Assembly: GCF_963682185.1 (NCBI RefSeq)
Contig: NZ_OY821667.1
Location: 2,989,501-3,053,500, forward strand
DNA length: 64,000 nucleotides
Direction: 5' to 3'
Source: an uncultured Cohaesibacter sp.
GTDB taxonomy: Bacteria; Pseudomonadota; Alphaproteobacteria; Rhizobiales; Cohaesibacteraceae
Shown here in pieces: positions 56,417 through 64,000 of this stretch. The notes beneath the pieces were generated by a model, which saw nothing but the letters and a program-made list of their open reading frames with translations, had not been told where the DNA came from and did no database searches. The translations under genes and the position numbers were made by a program. Numbering within the stretch: the stretch's first letter is position 1; the number at the start of each line of letters is the position of its first letter.

Positions 56417-57620
56417 GTGACGGTCACCGTGACTGTTTGTTCCGCCTCATAATCGATTGGTGCCGGGAACCATTGAGACACCGTCCTTGAGCTTGAGGAC
56501 ATAAGAACCATCCTGCTCGACAACCTCGAAGCGGCTGTCATCGACGCTGTAGCTATGGGTGTCAGAGGCATCCACATCGGTGGTGGACAGGGTGCCGATG
56601 ACCGCACCGGAGTCATTCTCGTCCACGCTTGAGGATGACAGATCCACAGCGGTCGGCGCATCATTGGTGCCGGTGACTTCAATGGTGACGGTGCCCTGAT
56701 CGGTGGAACCATTGCCATCATCAGCGGTATAGGTGAAGGAGACCTCGCGGCTCTCGACCCACGGCCAGATCATCAAAGGCTTGAGGTGCCCGGATCAAAG
56801 CTGTAGGAGCCGTCATCATTCAGCGTGACAGTGCCCTCGGATGGCTGGCCATCAAGGCTATAGCTGATCGTATCCCCATCCAGATCGGTCGCGGTGACAG
56901 AACTGGAAAGAACACTATTCTCGCCCGTGGTCTCTGAGGCATCACTGGCAGTGACGGCCTCGTTGAGATCGCCCACATCAATGGTGAAGTCCTCACTGAC
57001 GCTGCCGCCATTGCCATCATCATCAGCAGTGACGGCGTGACTGTTTGTGACGGTCACCGTGACCGTTTGTTCCGCCTCATAGTCCTCGCTGACGCTGCCG
57101 CCATTGCCATCATCCGCCGTGACGGTCACCGTGACCGTTTGTTCCGCCTCATAATCGAGAGAGACGCCGTCCTTGAGCTTGAGGACATAAGAACCATCCT
57201 GCTCGACAACCTCGAAGCGGCTGTCATCGACGCTGTAGCTATGGGTATCAGAGGCATCCACATCGGTGGTGGACAGGGTGCCGATAACCGCACCGGAGGC
57301 ATTCTCATCCACGCTTGAGGATGACAGATCCACAGCGGTCGGCGCATCATTGGTGCCGGTGACTTCAATGGTGACGGTGCCCTGATCGGTGGAGCCATTG
57401 CCATCATCTGCGGTATAGGTGAAGGAGACCTCGCGGCTCTCTCCCACGGCCAGATCATCAAAGGACGTGCCCGGATCAAAGCTGTAGGAGCCATCGTCAT
57501 TCAGCGTGACGGTACCCTCGGATGGCTGCCCATCAAGGCTATAGCTGATCGTATCCCCATCCAGATCGGTCGCAGTGACAGAACTGGAAAGAACACTATT
57601 CTCACCCGTGGTCTCGGCGA
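53880..57620 (-). repeat. Tandem array of 588-bp adhesin repeats
   Basis: Equivalent positions recur at 54340, 54928, 55516 and 56104, exactly 588 bp apart, and further copies start near 56820 and 57501 where extra bases alter the spacing. There are about six full copies plus a partial one. Neighbouring copies are nearly identical at the DNA level, which points to recent duplication or gene conversion. Confidence 0.9.
56447..56776 (-). pseudogene. Adhesin repeat fragment in a shifted frame
   Basis: A 109-codon piece encodes the same VCBS/cadherin repeat (REVSFTYTADDGNG to VLKLKDGVS) in a different frame from the parts on either side. It ends in unrelated residues (MVPGTNRL) where 16 extra bases lie at 56458-56480. 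It is a segment of the same large gene, separated by frameshifts, not an independent gene. Confidence 0.7.
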
Positions 57621-58188
57621 TATCGTCTGCTTCGACCAGTGCATTTCCCTCTGTGGTGTCGCCTCCATTTGCCGGAGGCAGCGAGCCACCCGAGGGCGAT
57701 CCCGTGTTGATCGAGCCACTCTGCATCGTCGGAAGAACAGAGGCCTCATCGCCGCTGAGGGGAGCTGCGCTGCGCGTTAGGTCTGCCGAGCCATTGTTTA
57801 TAGAGAGAATCGGGCTTTCCTGGCCTGCGTTGGCAATGTCTTCCGGGGCTGACAATCCGGAAGCGGAAACAGGAGAGACAAAATCATCGACAGCCGGAGC
57901 GGATGCAAGCGAAGAGGGCTGTGTCGACAAAGAGCCAGAGCCCACATCGGCAGTGCTCCCATCCGCTTCACCCGACTGCTGTGTTGGAAGGAGCGTTTCT
58001 TCCTCATTAGCGAGGCCATAATGAAGGTTCGGGTTCAGGATATCCTGACGCAGCGCAATATGGTCACCGGTGTCATAGTCACTGGCTTTTTCCATTTCTG
58101 CTTTTTGCAGGGTCTGCTGGGCGCGGTTGGATTCAAATTTGGATGCAGCCGCTTCGGGTTTTACATCTGGGGTATTGGTGTCAGCCAT
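56773..58188 (-). CDS. Repeat adhesin, N-terminal part
   Basis: The 471-residue frame begins at a good ATG behind AAGGAACC and gives the true N terminus of the adhesin. Residues 1-190 have no signal peptide and are rich in Ser, Ala and Gly, as in T1SS adhesin N termini. Two repeat units follow. Around residues 365-390 an in-frame duplication appears (EAEQTVTVTVT twice, with TNSHAVT between). The frame ends at a shift at about 56773. No LapG-type di-alanine cleavage site was recognised. Confidence 0.8.
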   Translation of the reverse strand: MADTNTPDVKPEAAASKFESNRAQQTLQKAEMEKASDYDTGDHIALRQDILNPNLHYGLANEEETLLPTQQSGEADGSTADVGSGSLSTQPSSLASAPAVDDFVSPVSASGLSAPEDIANAGQESPILSINNGSADLTRSAAPLSGDEASVLPTMQSGSINTGSPSGGSLPPANGGDTTEGNALVEADDIAETTGENSVLSSSVTATDLDGDTISYSLDGQPSEGTVTLNDDGSYSFDPGTSFDDLAVGESREVSFTYTADDGNGSTDQGTVTIEVTGTNDAPTAVDLSSSSVDENASGAVIGTLSTTDVDASDTHSYSVDDSRFEVVEQDGSYVLKLKDGVSLDYEAEQTVTVTVTADDGNGGSVSEDYEAEQTVTVTVTNSHAVTADDDGNGGSVSEDFTIDVGDLNEAVTASDASETTGENSVLSSSVTATDLDGDTISYSLDGQPSEGTVTLNDDGSYSFDPGTSSL

Positions 58189-58465
58189 TGCCAGGTTCCT
58201 TAACTCGATTACGCCTTCTGCAATCAGGCATTTGGCCCTGACGCTATAATAGGCGTGCTTAATCGGGCCTTTCGGAAACTGGTTATGAATGGGTTAAGAG
58301 CGGCTTTTTCGGTTTAATTGAATTGGAATTGTCCAAAAATTACAAAGGTGGTTAAGAAAAGATCAAGAGACTTGGCGCCATATTGGGGAAGTCTGGAAAT
58401 TTCTGTTAACTCAATTGTCCTCCCGGTCACCACTGCGGCAGGGTAATGACACATGAGCGCAATGA
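58189..58465. promoter_or_regulatory. Divergent adhesin/T1SS promoter region
   Basis: The 277-base spacer separates the adhesin start (minus) from the first exporter gene (plus). AT-rich stretches at 58300-58350 could hold promoters. No specific operator was recognised. Confidence 0.45.
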
Positions 58466-60280
58466 ATGATGACAGGTCGCAAGCCTGAAAAACCAAACAG
58501 CATGATCGCTACCCTTCGAGCTGGCATAGCGCGGTTCCATGCGGTTTTTCAACCTCCTAGCTCCATGCAGACAACATGGTTCGCCGAACAGGTGCGTGTT
58601 CCGAAACGGATCATGGCGGCGTCTTTTGTCATCAATATGCTCGGACTTGGCATGCCCTTGGTCATCTTGCAGATTTATGACCGCATCATACCCAACCAGT
58701 CTTATGCGACGCTGTTCTATTTGATTGCCGGTCTCGTCACCGTGCTGGTGCTTGATACTCTCCTGAAAGTCGTTCGCTCACATATCTCCGGCTGGTCTTC
58801 ATCCTACATTGATTATGTGTCGGGCGTGGAGGCGATCCAACGGGTCTTGCGGGCGTCGCCGGAGGCTTTGGAAAAGAGCGCGGCAAGCACGCATATTGAT
58901 CGCATGAATGCGCTCTCGACCACTGCGCGCATGTTTGCCGGACCAGCTCGGATGGGGCTGGTCGACTTGCCCTTTATTTTCATCTTTCTGGGCGTGATGG
59001 CCATCGTCAGCCCGACCATCGCCGGGTTGCTGGTTGCTGTCTTTTCCATTTTCGCCTGGAGGCTGCTCAAGAGGGCCAAGGATATCCAGAGCCTGCAGGA
59101 TGAACGGCAACAGTTGGATCGGCGCAAATATGATTTCGTGATTGAAGCCTTGTCGGGCATTGAATCGATCAAGACCATGTCTTGTGAGCCACAGATGATG
59201 CGCCGTTATGAACGTCTCCAGGAATCCATCGCCGTCGCCTTTCATCGCTCGGTCAAACTGGACGGGGCAACGCAGTCCCTGAGTGCTTCCTTTGCTTCCA
59301 TCACCATGATCACGATTGTTTCCAGCGGGGCCTTGCTGGTTATCGAGGGCACCCAGTCCATTGGCTCGCTGGCCTGCTGTCTGCTGCTCGGGGGCAGGGC
59401 GGTCGAGGTTCTGGTCCGTTCTGTCCGTTCTTGGAGTGAATTGAGCAATTTCGATCTGGTCAAGCAGAATGTCGACGAGCTCCTGTCGGTCAATCCCGAG
59501 CCGGACAAGGTGATAGCGCATGCCGAACTGGCGTCCGGAGAGATCATTCTGGATGAAGCTGTCATGGCGTCACGAATGGGCGATGACTATGGCACCTACC
59601 GGATCTCGATGACCATTCCCCATGGAGCCACCATCGGCATCAAGGGCAATCTGACAATCGATGATCATCATTTCCTTAGAATTCTGCGCACCAAGATTGA
59701 TCCGGACGGAGGCGATATCCTCTTGGGTGGGCGTTCGATTCATGATCTGGTGGATGCAGATGTCTCTGCCTCCATTGCCTATGTTCCCAATAGCCCGGCT
59801 ATTTTCAGTGGCTCCATTCTGGATAATATCACGCTGTTCAGCCCCCGCGACGGTTTGCAGAATGCGCGTGAGGCCGCCCAATTGATCGGGCTGGAAAGCG
59901 ATATCCAACAACTGCCCTACGGCTATGACATGATGCTTGGCTCGGGTGGCAACGAAACCCTGCCGCCGAGTTTTCGTCAGCGCATTTGTATTGCAAGAGC
60001 CATTGCCAGCAAGCCGAAAATTCTCATTCTGGAAGAAGCCAACGCAATGCTGGATCAGCGCTCCGATACCCTTTTACGCAAGGGGATTGAGGCCTTGCGG
60101 GGCTCCATGACCATTATCTTCCTGTCAAACCGACCCTCCTTTCTCTCCCTTGCCGATCAGCAGGTCATTCTCAAGGATGGCACGCTCATGCCGTTTGATG
60201 GCGCCCAAGCGCGTCAACAGGCTGCATCGCAACCAGACGCCAAAGACGATGCCAAGTCGGCAGTTGGAGGTGTGGCATGA
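58466..60280 (+). CDS. Type I secretion ABC exporter with degenerate ATPase domain (first of pair)
   Basis: The 604-residue protein has a T1SS-type membrane domain (residues about 45-330; LQIYDRIIPNQSYATL is typical) and a nucleotide-binding fold at about 360-580 that lacks key motifs. The Walker A position reads IGIKGNLTIDDHHF (about 387-404), with no GKS/T. The signature is LPPSFRQRI (about 499-507), and Walker B is ILILEEAN with Glu in place of Asp. The switch His is Asn (LSNRPS). It probably cannot hydrolyse ATP alone. It overlaps the second exporter gene by 4 bases, suggesting a heterodimer. The start is uncertain; ATG at 58502 is an alternative. Confidence 0.85.
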   Translation: MMTGRKPEKPNSMIATLRAGIARFHAVFQPPSSMQTTWFAEQVRVPKRIMAASFVINMLGLGMPLVILQIYDRIIPNQSYATLFYLIAGLVTVLVLDTLLKVVRSHISGWSSSYIDYVSGVEAIQRVLRASPEALEKSAASTHIDRMNALSTTARMFAGPARMGLVDLPFIFIFLGVMAIVSPTIAGLLVAVFSIFAWRLLKRAKDIQSLQDERQQLDRRKYDFVIEALSGIESIKTMSCEPQMMRRYERLQESIAVAFHRSVKLDGATQSLSASFASITMITIVSSGALLVIEGTQSIGSLACCLLLGGRAVEVLVRSVRSWSELSNFDLVKQNVDELLSVNPEPDKVIAHAELASGEIILDEAVMASRMGDDYGTYRISMTIPHGATIGIKGNLTIDDHHFLRILRTKIDPDGGDILLGGRSIHDLVDADVSASIAYVPNSPAIFSGSILDNITLFSPRDGLQNAREAAQLIGLESDIQQLPYGYDMMLGSGGNETLPPSFRQRICIARAIASKPKILILEEANAMLDQRSDTLLRKGIEALRGSMTIIFLSNRPSFLSLADQQVILKDGTLMPFDGAQARQQAASQPDAKDDAKSAVGGVA

Positions 60281-62802
60281 TCGAGGAAACAAGAAGGAAA
60301 GACGGCCAGTCTTCCAATAAGGAACAGGCAGAGCAAAAAGAGCAAGGCGCTGGCAAGCTTCAGATCAAACCGATCGCACCGGCCAAGCGCAGCGGCAGGG
60401 GCAAGGCACGGGGCGCACCGATGCTGCTCAAGCGGGCCGACGATAATCCGCTGGAGGGAGCAACCCTATCCGAAGCCGCGCGTCATGCGGGCAAAGAGGA
60501 TGTGAGCCTTGCGGAGCTCGCAGATTATTCGGCGGATCAACATTTTGCGACGGATGCATCCGAGCCAAAGCTTGACAAACCGAAGGACCATATCGCCAAA
60601 GATGCGTGTATGCCGGCATATGGGGGCGAAAGCGCGCCTGAACGGGATGTTCCCTTCTCTGATTTTGAACAGCGTCTTGGTATCAAGGAACGTTGGTCGG
60701 GCATTGATTATGCCAGTTCGGCTGGCCGGTGCGTTCAGGTTTTGCTGGCGCTGATCGGCTGGGGCGGTGGCGGACGTCATCTGGCGCAGGTGCTTCCCCA
60801 TTTCAATACCGTTCATGACATGACGGGGCTAAGAGCCGTTCTTACACGGCTCAATTATGTGGCCATTTCGGATGAAGCCAAGCTTGGCACCCTGTCGGAA
60901 GAAAAGCTGCCCTGCCTTTATCAGGATGAAGAGGACGATATTGTCCGCATTGTTCTATCCGTCGATTTTGGTGCCAATCGGGTAACCTGCTTTAATGGCC
61001 AGACCGGCGAGGAAGAGGTCATTGTCTGCCCCGGGCAGCCGGTGATTATCCACCATATCAAACCGCTGGATGTGGCCAGTCGCACCCGTTTTGTCCAATC
61101 CTTCGGTTGGGTAACCCATGCTGCGGCGTCTTTCCGGAAGTTGTTCTTCTCGTTGTTTGTCATCAATTTCGGTATCAATCTGGCAGCCATGGCGGTGCCC
61201 ATTTTCATCATGACTGTCTATGGCTATGCGATCCCGTCCAAGGCGCCGGGTAGTCTGATGATGTTTGTCCTCGGCGTGGGCATGATCGTTGCGGCGGATT
61301 ATGCGCTGCGGTCTCTGCGTACGCGCATTCTGGCCTATGTCGGTGCTCGCTTTGATACCGCCCTGTCGGTTGAGGTCTTCCAGCGCCTTCTCTATCTGCC
61401 CTATAGCATGGTGCAGAATGCCTCCATTGGTGCGCAGCTGGCACGGTTACGGCAATTTGAAAAATTGCGCGAGATCTTTCTGGGCTCCTTCGGCACCGCC
61501 GTTCTGGACCTGCCCTTCGTGCTCGTTTTCATCACGGCCATTGCGCTGATCGGCGGCTGGATCGCGGCCATTCCCGCAACGCTGGTCGGACTCTATGCGA
61601 TACTGGCCATCGTCACCATTCCTATTGCCAAGCGCCAGACCATGCAATCAGGCGATGCCAAGTCCAAGAAACAGAACATCATGATGGAGCTGTTTCTGAT
61701 GCATCGCGAAATCAAGGATGTTGGTGGGGAAGCCGTCTGGCAGAAACGCTATGAGGACGCGGCTGCCAGCTTTGCCGCCCTTGATTTCCGTGCGCAGCAT
61801 TTCTCCCGCCAAGTGCAGACCATCTCGCAAGCCCTGTCCATGGGAGCTGGCATCACCACCTTGGGAGCAGGCACGATCATGGTGATGGAAGGGGATCTGG
61901 GCGTTGGTGGATTGATCGCGATCATGGCCCTCATCTGGCGGGTTCTGGCGCCTTTGCAGAATGCCTTCCTCAGTCTATCCCGCGTGGGCAAGCTGATTGA
62001 AGCCATCCGCATGGTGAATAATCTAATGCGCACCCAACCAGAGCGTATGCCCGGTATCGTGCCGAGCATTTCGCGCAAGTTTCAGGGGCATATAGCAACC
62101 AAGAATCTGTCCTTCCGCTATCCGCAGGCCGCAGATGCTGCGATCAAGAGTGCCAATGTGACCATCAATCCGGGCGAAATCGTCGCCATTACCGGGCCAA
62201 GTGGAGGCGGCAAGTCTACCTTCCTTAAGTTGCTGGCTGGTCTTTATCGTCCTGTTGCTGGGTCAGTGGGCTTTGACCATCTTGATATCCGCCAGATCGA
62301 TTTGGGCGAATTGCGTTTCGAGATCAGCTACCAGCCAGACAATGCCACCTTTTTCTACGGAACGGTTGCGCAGAATTTCCATCTCAATGACCCCGAGGCC
62401 GATTGTGCCAAGATGGCTGGCCTCATGCAGACCTTCAATATCGGAGCCGACCATCCAGACCTGCCTGAGGGGATGGAAACACGTCTGAAGGCGGAAACCG
62501 TGCATCAGATGTCGGATGCGCTCAAGCAGAAGCTCTTGCTATGTCGCAGCTTCAGTAAATCCGCGACCTACTATTTCCTTGATGAACCGGCCAATCATCT
62601 CGATTTTGAAACCGATCGGAAATTCATGGATCACCTGCAGGCCATGCGGGGTGAAGCCACCATTCTGTTCACCACGCAGCGACCCAGCCACATGAAAATG
62701 GCAGACCGCATACTGGTGCTGCATGAAGGGCGGGTCATCATGAATGGGCCGCCCGAGAAGATCTTGCCGCAATTGGACAGCTTCAACAAATCGGTTGCAT
62801 AA
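60277..62802 (+). CDS. Type I secretion ABC exporter with C39-like domain (second of pair)
   Basis: The 841-residue protein begins with about 120 charged, low-complexity residues (EEQAEQKEQ-like), then a C39-peptidase-like domain (about 140-270) without the catalytic Cys/His pair that I could see, a six-helix T1SS membrane domain (about 285-560) and an ATPase. Walker A is intact (GPSGGGKST, about 640-648), as is Walker B (YYFLDEPANHLD). The signature is replaced by QMSDALKQK, and the switch His by Gln (TTQRPS). It complements the first exporter, which lacks Walker A. Confidence 0.87.
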   Translation: MIEETRRKDGQSSNKEQAEQKEQGAGKLQIKPIAPAKRSGRGKARGAPMLLKRADDNPLEGATLSEAARHAGKEDVSLAELADYSADQHFATDASEPKLDKPKDHIAKDACMPAYGGESAPERDVPFSDFEQRLGIKERWSGIDYASSAGRCVQVLLALIGWGGGGRHLAQVLPHFNTVHDMTGLRAVLTRLNYVAISDEAKLGTLSEEKLPCLYQDEEDDIVRIVLSVDFGANRVTCFNGQTGEEEVIVCPGQPVIIHHIKPLDVASRTRFVQSFGWVTHAAASFRKLFFSLFVINFGINLAAMAVPIFIMTVYGYAIPSKAPGSLMMFVLGVGMIVAADYALRSLRTRILAYVGARFDTALSVEVFQRLLYLPYSMVQNASIGAQLARLRQFEKLREIFLGSFGTAVLDLPFVLVFITAIALIGGWIAAIPATLVGLYAILAIVTIPIAKRQTMQSGDAKSKKQNIMMELFLMHREIKDVGGEAVWQKRYEDAAASFAALDFRAQHFSRQVQTISQALSMGAGITTLGAGTIMVMEGDLGVGGLIAIMALIWRVLAPLQNAFLSLSRVGKLIEAIRMVNNLMRTQPERMPGIVPSISRKFQGHIATKNLSFRYPQAADAAIKSANVTINPGEIVAITGPSGGGKSTFLKLLAGLYRPVAGSVGFDHLDIRQIDLGELRFEISYQPDNATFFYGTVAQNFHLNDPEADCAKMAGLMQTFNIGADHPDLPEGMETRLKAETVHQMSDALKQKLLLCRSFSKSATYYFLDEPANHLDFETDRKFMDHLQAMRGEATILFTTQRPSHMKMADRILVLHEGRVIMNGPPEKILPQLDSFNKSVA

Positions 62803-63009
62803 GGCAGATCTCTCAAAGAGGCGCCTTTTGGGCAAGGATGTATTAACCCTAAGCGCGCTATTGTTGAATTGGTGTTGCGGCATAGGCTGCTCGCGATCAT
62901 GTGGGATCATGTTCCAGAAGGGAAAGCCGGTCGGTTTTCCGGTCTCGAGTATGAGCAAAACGGGTACGGGTCTTGCGCTTTTCCAAGGGAAAGGCGAGGG
63001 CATTCCGGG

Positions 63010-64000
63010 GTGAATTCAGTGAAGTTGTTTGCTTCAAAAAGCACAGGTCTTGACTCCAAGACGCTGACATTGCCGCTGGCGCTTGAGGCTGAACAGCCGC
63101 CTCAGCTCTTTGCCTATGTGGTAACGGGGTGCTTTATCTTTTTGGGAGCCTTCATTGTCTGGGCCTTTGTCACCTCTGTGCTGGAGGTTACCCATGCTGG
63201 TGGTCAGATACAGCCGATTGACTCTGTCCAGACCATCCAACATCTTGAAGGCGGTTATATCGACCAGATTCTGGTGTCCGAAGGCGACAGGGTCAAGGCA
63301 GGCCAGCCGCTGGTGCGTTTGCGCCCGACGGCAACCGAAAGCGAGCGTGACCAACTGGCGATCAGGGCTGCATCCCTGCGCATGGCGATTGCCACCACTG
63401 ATGCGCTTATGAAGCAACAGGAAACTGTCTCCTTTGGCGAGGCAGGTCGCCTTTATAGCAACATTGCGCAGTCGCAAATGAGCGTTTTTTCATCCGAGAA
63501 AAATCGTATCAATCGCGAGTTGGCCAAATATGCATCCCAGTTGGCCCGTCACGAGGCAGAATATCGCTCGACGATTGCCGAGCAGAAGAGCGCCGTAAAG
63601 CGTATGGAGATTGCTAAAGAGCAGTTTACGATGCTCGATGGCCTGCTCAAGCAGCAATATGCATCTCGCCGCTCGGTACTGGAAGCTGAAGCCGCGCTGG
63701 AAGAAGCGCGCTCGCGCCTTTATTCCCTTGATGGGAGGCTCGCGACAACGCGCGAACAGGTCAAGGAAGCCCAGATACAGTTGGAAGAAGCGCGGGCCAA
63801 AATTTCCAGTGATCTGGCCAAGGAAAAATCCAAGAATGCCAGCGAACTGGCCGAGGTCGATCGCCTTCTGACCAAGCAGCAGGATCGTGTCACCAGCCTT
63901 GATTTGACTGCGCCGACGGATGGCATCGTGCAGGAACTGCCAGTCAATTCGGTTGGGGCGGTGGTGCGCTCTGGCGAAGTGGTTGCGCGGATCGTGCCCG
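63010..64000 (+). CDS. HlyD-type membrane fusion protein (5' part)
   Basis: The frame starts with GTG behind GAGGG and runs off the right edge after about 330 codons. One membrane helix (residues about 37-60) is followed by the lipoyl-like segment (IQHLEGGYIDQILVSEGDRV), a long coiled coil (about 100-290) and the return LTAPTDGIVQELPVNSVG. It is the periplasmic adaptor of the type I secretion system, following the two exporter genes by 207 bases. An outer-membrane TolC partner may lie outside the window. Confidence 0.93.
   Translation, partial: MNSVKLFASKSTGLDSKTLTLPLALEAEQPPQLFAYVVTGCFIFLGAFIVWAFVTSVLEVTHAGGQIQPIDSVQTIQHLEGGYIDQILVSEGDRVKAGQPLVRLRPTATESERDQLAIRAASLRMAIATTDALMKQQETVSFGEAGRLYSNIAQSQMSVFSSEKNRINRELAKYASQLARHEAEYRSTIAEQKSAVKRMEIAKEQFTMLDGLLKQQYASRRSVLEAEAALEEARSRLYSLDGRLATTREQVKEAQIQLEEARAKISSDLAKEKSKNASELAEVDRLLTKQQDRVTSLDLTAPTDGIVQELPVNSVGAVVRSGEVVARIVP

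Noticed and set aside
53880-57620. CRISPR array or satellite DNA
   Set aside because: The repeats are 588 bp, coding, and directly adjacent with no spacers; they are protein domain repeats.

Overview
The window looks like chromosomal DNA of an alphaproteobacterium of the Hyphomicrobiales (Rhizobiales) type, probably a marine or coastal one. The main evidence is the gene order around position 41000-47000: pckA divergent from chvI-chvG-hprK-EIIA(Man)-HPr, an arrangement typical of that order. A Cohaesibacter-like genus would fit the gene mix, but this is only an impression. Coding density is high, most starts have clear Shine-Dalgarno sequences, and several cistrons overlap by 1 or 4 bases.

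Positions 1-20000 are a nitrogen-scavenging region. The first half is purine catabolism: the 3' end of xdhB, xdhC, an NCS2 urate/xanthine permease, ureidoglycolate lyase, a PuuE allantoinase fused to OHCU decarboxylase, HIU hydrolase, a LysR regulator and the membrane cytochrome c urate oxidase PuuD. The second half, on the minus strand, is a tight 12-gene unit, urtABCDE-ureDABCEFG, for urea import and hydrolysis. A perfect-consensus sigma-54 promoter lies just upstream of urtA. Together the genes take xanthine to ureidoglycolate and urea and then to ammonia. Allantoicase is the one step not found here.

Positions 20500-41700 are mixed housekeeping and accessory genes: an orphan ChvE-like sugar-binding protein, an ABC exporter, a zinc metallopeptidase, a PBP1A-type penicillin-binding protein with a glycine-rich cytoplasmic tail, an acyltransferase-3 membrane protein, polA, an AT-richer FRG-domain gene followed by a cluster of palindromes, a glycolipid-binding family protein, a tandem receiver protein, an EamA permease, a small secreted DUF930-like protein, a class II glutamine amidotransferase, a secreted beta-propeller protein, a second-type methionine aminopeptidase gene, a GNAT acetyltransferase and pckA.

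Positions 42600-51000 hold the ChvI/ChvG two-component system with its PTS-related regulators, then a glycine betaine/proline ABC transporter in the order proX-proW-proV. Positions 51000-64000 hold a DUF2336 protein and a type I secretion locus. A large repeat adhesin (minus strand) with near-identical 588-bp units and a C-terminal RTX domain is divergent from two overlapping ABC exporter genes and a HlyD-type fusion protein cut by the window end. The two exporters have unusual nucleotide-binding motifs: one lacks Walker A, and both lack a canonical signature. This is the most novel feature I see. The adhesin reading frame is broken at several places inside the repeats, which looks more like assembly damage than gene decay.

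No tRNA, rRNA, CRISPR array, insertion sequence or prophage was recognised.
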